The position numbers and the translations under genes were made by a program. A model generated the notes under the pieces. It had not been told where the DNA came from. It saw only the letters and a list, made by a program, of their open reading frames with translations, and ran no database searches. From contig CAWFBT010000027.1 of NCBI GenBank assembly GCA_963814095.1, positions 1-64,000 on the forward strand: DNA of 64,000 bases. The letters run 5' to 3'. Of the stretch, positions 61,016 to 64,000 are shown piece by piece; the first letter of the stretch is position 1; each line of letters opens with the position of its first letter. Source of the DNA: JACVRW01 sp963814095. Its GTDB lineage: Bacteria; Actinomycetota; Thermoleophilia; Solirubrobacterales; Thermoleophilaceae.

Positions 61016-61407
61016 TTCACGAGCGTGGGGTCGCCGGCGACCTTCTCGGCGAAGTCCATGACGGCCACGTCGACCTCGTCGAGGCCCGCGCGTCGATGGT
61101 CGGCGACGACGTCGAGCAGCTGCTCGTCCGACATGAACGTCGAGGCAAGCACCGATCCGTGCGCGAGCGCGCAGTATGAGGAGCGCCGCCGGCGCGCGGC
61201 GGCGAGCGTGGCCAGCTCGTAGCGGCGCGGGTCCATGTTCTGCTTCGCCGCCTTGTTGAGGCCCCGCCAGGCCTCGTACAGCTCCGGGTGGAGCGAGAAG
61301 GCGCGCGTGTAGTTGGGGACCCGGCCCTGCGCGTCACGGTCGGTCTCGTAGAGCCGCGCGACCGGCTCCGGAGCGCCGCCCTCTGGAACGGTCTCGATGA
61401 AGGTCAT
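60820..61407 (-). CDS. AhpD/CMD-family peroxidase-related protein
   Basis: A 195-residue carboxymuconolactone-decarboxylase-fold protein of the peroxidase-related enzyme branch. It starts FIETVPEGGAPEPVARLYET, and the active-site helix has SSYCALAHGSVL, with Cys and His in the usual CxxxH spacing; the first Cys of the AhpD CxxC is Ser here. VDVAVMDFAEKVAGDPTLVN and SVRCFFSTMLDALGVEPDSR are typical of the branch. It probably functions in redox defence in the cytoplasm. The 3' end faces the doubtful frame. Confidence 0.87.
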   Translation of the reverse strand: MTFIETVPEGGAPEPVARLYETDRDAQGRVPNYTRAFSLHPELYEAWRGLNKAAKQNMDPRRYELATLAAARRRRSSYCALAHGSVLASTFMSDEQLLDVVADHRRAGLDEVDVAVMDFAEKVAGDPTLVNQEDVDRLRALGLSDRDVFDVVAAASVRCFFSTMLDALGVEPDSRFEELDPPLRRALTVGRPFAE

Positions 61408-61449
61408 CGCTGGAGCCTACGTCCGGGCGGCCCGCGAGCATGCGCCCGC

Positions 61450-62573
61450 ATGAGCGTCCCGGCCGGTGAGGGCTCGGGCAGCGCGGAGATCCCGCCGAAG
61501 CGCGTCGGAGATCATCGTCTCGGGTCGACGGTCTTCAAGGCGGCGATCATCGCGCTGGGCGTCTACCTCGCGATCGTCGCGAGCGAGGTGCTGCTCATCG
61601 ATCGGGCTGGCCTTCGTGTTCGCGCTCGGCCTCGATCCGCTCGTCGGCTGGTTAACGCGTCGCGGCGTCGGCCGCGGCAAGGCGTCGCTGCTGGTCTGCG
61701 GCCTGCTCTTCGTGATCGCCGCGGCGATCGTGATCTGGGCGGCCGTGCCGCTCTGGAACGAGGTGCGCCATCTCGCCGACGACCTGCCGGGCTACATGAG
61801 CGATCTCCAGGACGAGCCGCTGTTCAAGGCGCTCGACGAGAACACCGACGTTGCGACCAAGGCCGAGGACCTCGCCAAGGACATCGCGGACAAGATCCCC
61901 GAGGCGGCGGCCTCGTTCCTCGGGATCACGGGCGCGCTCGTCGGGCAGCGGTCCTGAGCGTCGTGACGCTCGTGTTCCTCACGCTGTTCCTGCTGATCGG
62001 GCTGCCGGACCTGAAGCGGGCCGCGCTGGCGCTGCTGGCGCCGCAGGAGGCCGAGCCGCGTCGAGCGGCTCGTGAACGAGGTCACGGAGACGATCTCCTA
62101 CTCGCTACGTCGGCAACCTGGCGATCTCCGTGATCGCCGGCACGGTCGTCGGCGTCATGGCGGTGATCATCGGGGCGCCCTTCCCGGTCGTGCTGGCGCT
62201 GATCGTCGGACTGTTCGACCTGATCCCCCAGATCGGCTCGATGATCGCGGCGATCATCGTCGTCCTGATCACGCTCGCCGGCTCGGGAGTGGCGGACGCG
62301 GTGATCATGCTGCTCGTGATCCTCGTCTACCAGCAGATCGAGAACTACGTGATCCAGCCGCTCGTCTACCGGCGGGCGGTGTCGCTGTCGGGTTTCGCGA
62401 CCATCGCAGTGGTGCTGGCAGGTGGTGCGTTGCTCGGGGTGATCGGCGCCATCCTGGCGGTGCCGGTCGCGGCGTCGATCAAGGTCGTGCTGAGCGACCT
62501 GACGGCCTCCCGGCGCGCTCGCATGGATGCGCTCAGGGGAGAGCAGCCCGGCGCCGGCGGCGCTCCAGCCTGA
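61450..62573 (+). pseudogene. AI-2E-family permease broken by four frameshifts
   Basis: Pieces of one AI-2E-family (PF01594) membrane protein appear in order in changing frames. They are AAIIALGVYLAIVASEVLLI (frame of 61450), LAFVFALGLDPLVGWLTRRG to GITGALVGQ, TLVFLTLFLLIGLPDLKRA, RLVNEVTETISYS, and NLAISVIAGTVVGVM to LSDLTASRRARMDALRG, which ends at the expected stop. Shifts fall near 61600, 61950, 62060 and 62105. The order and completeness argue for sequencing errors or a very recent lesion. It overlaps the next start by TGATG. The family exports or facilitates small molecules; autoinducer transport is not general. Confidence 0.85.
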
Positions 62574-63886
62574 TGCCGCCCGTGACGCTCCTGGCCCGGC
62601 GCGGCCAGCCCGCCGCGGAGGTCGCGAGCGACCTGCTCGAGCGCAATGAGGTGCCGCTTCACTGGGTCGACCTCGACGACGACCCGCTGCTCCCGTTCCT
62701 GTCGGAGGAGACCATCGCGGGCGCCCGTGAACGACCACTCGCCCTGTTCGCCGACGGCAGCCGGCTCGAGGCGCCGCCGAGCTTCGCCGAGGCGGCCCCC
62801 GATCGCTTTGACGCGGCACTCCAGGATGCGTACGGGGCGGCGGCGCGCTGGCGCACCGGCATCGCCGCGGGTGCCGGCCTCCCAACCCGTCCCCGCCACG
62901 ACCACTACGACCTGATGGTGCTCGGCGCGGGCCCGGCCGGGCTCACCGCCGCGGTTTATGCCGCCTCCGAGGGCCTGCGCACCATCGTCGTCGAGCGCCA
63001 CGCGCCCGGGGGGCAGGCGGGGACGAGCTCGCGGATCGAGAACTATCCCGGCTTCCCGGACGGCATCGATGGCGCCGAGCTCGCCGAGAGCTGCTACCAC
63101 CAGGCGTTGCGACTCGGGGCGGAGTTCGTGATCGGCGTCGAGGTGCTGCATGCCCGTCCGCAGCCAGACGGCGAGGTCGAGCTCGAGTTCTCGAGCGGAG
63201 CCATTGCCCACACCCGCACGGGCGTCGTGGCCAGCGGCGTCCTCTACCGGCGGCTGAACGTGCCCGACGTGGAGCGGCTGATCGGCCGCGGCGTCCGCTA
63301 CGGCAGTCCCTCCGGCGACGCCGCGAGCTACGCGGGTCGCCGCGTAGTGATCGTCGGCGGCGCGAACTCCGCCGGGCAGGCGGCGCTCCACCTGGCCGGG
63401 CACGGGGCCGACGTGACGATCCTCGTACGCGGCGACTCGCTCGAGCGCGGCATGTCCGCCTACCTCGTCGAGCGCATCGGGCGACACGGGCGAATCAGCG
63501 TGCTGACGCGCACCGAGGTCACGGGCGGCTTCGGCGAGGACCGCCTTGAGAGCATCGAGGTCCGTGGGCCCGCCGGCGAGCAGACGCTGCCGGCCGACGC
63601 GCTGTTCGTGCTGATCGGAGCTGCGCCGGTCACGGCGGGCGTGGAGGACTGGCTTCGCTGTGACGACCACGGCTACTTCATGACCGGCCGTGAGCTCTTC
63701 AGGAGCTCGGACCGTTCGTGGTGGCCGCTCGACCGCGACCCGCTCTTCCTCGAGTCGAGCCAACCCGGTCTTTTCGTCGCCGGCGACGTGCGCTCGGGAT
63801 CGATCAAGCGCGTGGCATCCGCGGTGGGCGAGGGCGCGATGGCGGCCTCGCTGGTCCACTCGTATCTGGAGGGCCTCGAGAGCTAG
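62573..63886 (+). CDS. Thioredoxin-reductase-like FAD/NAD(P) oxidoreductase without CxxC
   Basis: A 437-residue protein. Residues 1-75 look like a glutaredoxin-like domain without active Cys (VTLLARRGQPAAEVASDLLE). The rest is a pyridine-nucleotide-disulfide reductase fold: FAD loop DLMVLGAGPAGLTAAVYAAS, GGQAGTSSRIENYPGFPDGI, NAD(P) loop VVIVGGANSAGQAALHLAGH and final FVAGDVRSGSIKRVASAVGE. Where thioredoxin reductase has its CATC pair there are no cysteines, so the classical disulfide reaction is impossible. It resembles the TrxR-like half of cyclic-nucleotide-linked relatives. It is coupled (TGATG) to the AI-2E gene. Confidence 0.85.
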   Translation: MPPVTLLARRGQPAAEVASDLLERNEVPLHWVDLDDDPLLPFLSEETIAGARERPLALFADGSRLEAPPSFAEAAPDRFDAALQDAYGAAARWRTGIAAGAGLPTRPRHDHYDLMVLGAGPAGLTAAVYAASEGLRTIVVERHAPGGQAGTSSRIENYPGFPDGIDGAELAESCYHQALRLGAEFVIGVEVLHARPQPDGEVELEFSSGAIAHTRTGVVASGVLYRRLNVPDVERLIGRGVRYGSPSGDAASYAGRRVVIVGGANSAGQAALHLAGHGADVTILVRGDSLERGMSAYLVERIGRHGRISVLTRTEVTGGFGEDRLESIEVRGPAGEQTLPADALFVLIGAAPVTAGVEDWLRCDDHGYFMTGRELFRSSDRSWWPLDRDPLFLESSQPGLFVAGDVRSGSIKRVASAVGEGAMAASLVHSYLEGLES

Positions 63887-63963
63887 CGCGAGCAGGACTC
63901 GGCTGCGGTGGGCCGAACCCTGAGGGTGGACATCGCACCGACAAGTGCTCCCAGGAGGGTTCA

Positions 63964-64000
63964 ATGGCGACTCAAGAGCAGTACCCGCGTGATGAAGAGC
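63964..64000 (+). CDS. Start of a gene cut by the right window edge
   Basis: ATG at 63964 with CAGGAGGG eight bases upstream opens MATQEQYPRDEE and runs off the end. The good ribosome site makes it a real start. Function is not visible from 12 residues. Confidence 0.55.
   Translation, partial: MATQEQYPRDEE

Noticed and set aside
1..64000. Biosynthetic gene cluster or prophage
   Set aside because: No PKS/NRPS/terpene core enzymes, no integrase, terminase or capsid genes; resistance exporters alone are not enough.

Overview
This window is a stretch of chromosome from a very GC-rich bacterium, most likely an Actinomycetota. The evidence is the overwhelming use of G/C at third codon positions, frequent GTG starts, start/stop overlaps of the ATGA, GTGA and TGATG type, a LigB-type ATP-dependent DNA ligase, HxlR-SCP2-like and HTH_42 proteins, CSLREA secreted proteins and very large ATP-binding LuxR regulators. 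The class Thermoleophilia (Solirubrobacter or Conexibacter relatives) fits, but that is inference. I found no rRNA, tRNA, CRISPR array, insertion sequence or prophage structure.

Layout: 0-5 kb has a secreted protein, an SDR dehydrogenase, an HxlR-regulator fragment, an aldonolactone-oxidase-like flavoenzyme, a VOC protein and a DsbA-like protein. 5-9.7 kb is sugar metabolism: gnd and pgi are divergent and are followed by an atypical SDR and a lactate-dehydrogenase-like enzyme. 9.7-19 kb holds a large LuxR ATPase, a SHOCT protein, DUF2867/TetR, an ECF sigma/anti-sigma pair, two DHA2-type drug-efflux MFS proteins, a VOC protein and a DHFR-like reductase. 19-26 kb is a leftward block: an HTH_42 protein, an MMPL exporter, a NarL/histidine-kinase pair, an amino-acid-permease-like protein and a collapsed aldose 1-epimerase. 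26-34.7 kb has a CSLREA protein, a tartrate/D-malate-type dehydrogenase, two glycosyltransferases, a NodB deacetylase, a membrane protein, a secreted protein and ligB.

The most unusual region is 34.7-45.6 kb. It is a rightward, translationally coupled set of four large proteins of unknown function: A has an OmpA-like C-terminus, B resembles DUF6603, and C and D match nothing I can name. Two large LuxR-type regulators follow, one fused to HD-GYP. Inside this set the sequence deteriorates. B carries at least nine frame changes from 38.6 kb on, becomes barely recognisable by 40.6 kb, then turns into C-poor purine/T sequence (about 41.16-41.63 kb) and ends in 75 bases with no G or C (41631-41705). 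Clean coding sequence resumes abruptly inside protein C. I read this as a bad consensus or false join rather than biology, so the set is real but its middle is missing or wrong.

50-64 kb is ordinary accessory chromosome: a frameshifted methyltransferase, a second MMPL exporter, LysR/ABM divergent from EamA/SDR with a clear operator, AraC-VOC, a lysine-rich histone-like protein, a polyphosphate-polymerase fragment, a nucleotidyltransferase, TfoX, a TetR/SGNH-hydrolase pair with two well-defined operators, an AhpD-like protein, a multiply frameshifted AI-2E-family permease and a thioredoxin-reductase-like flavoprotein lacking the redox cysteines.
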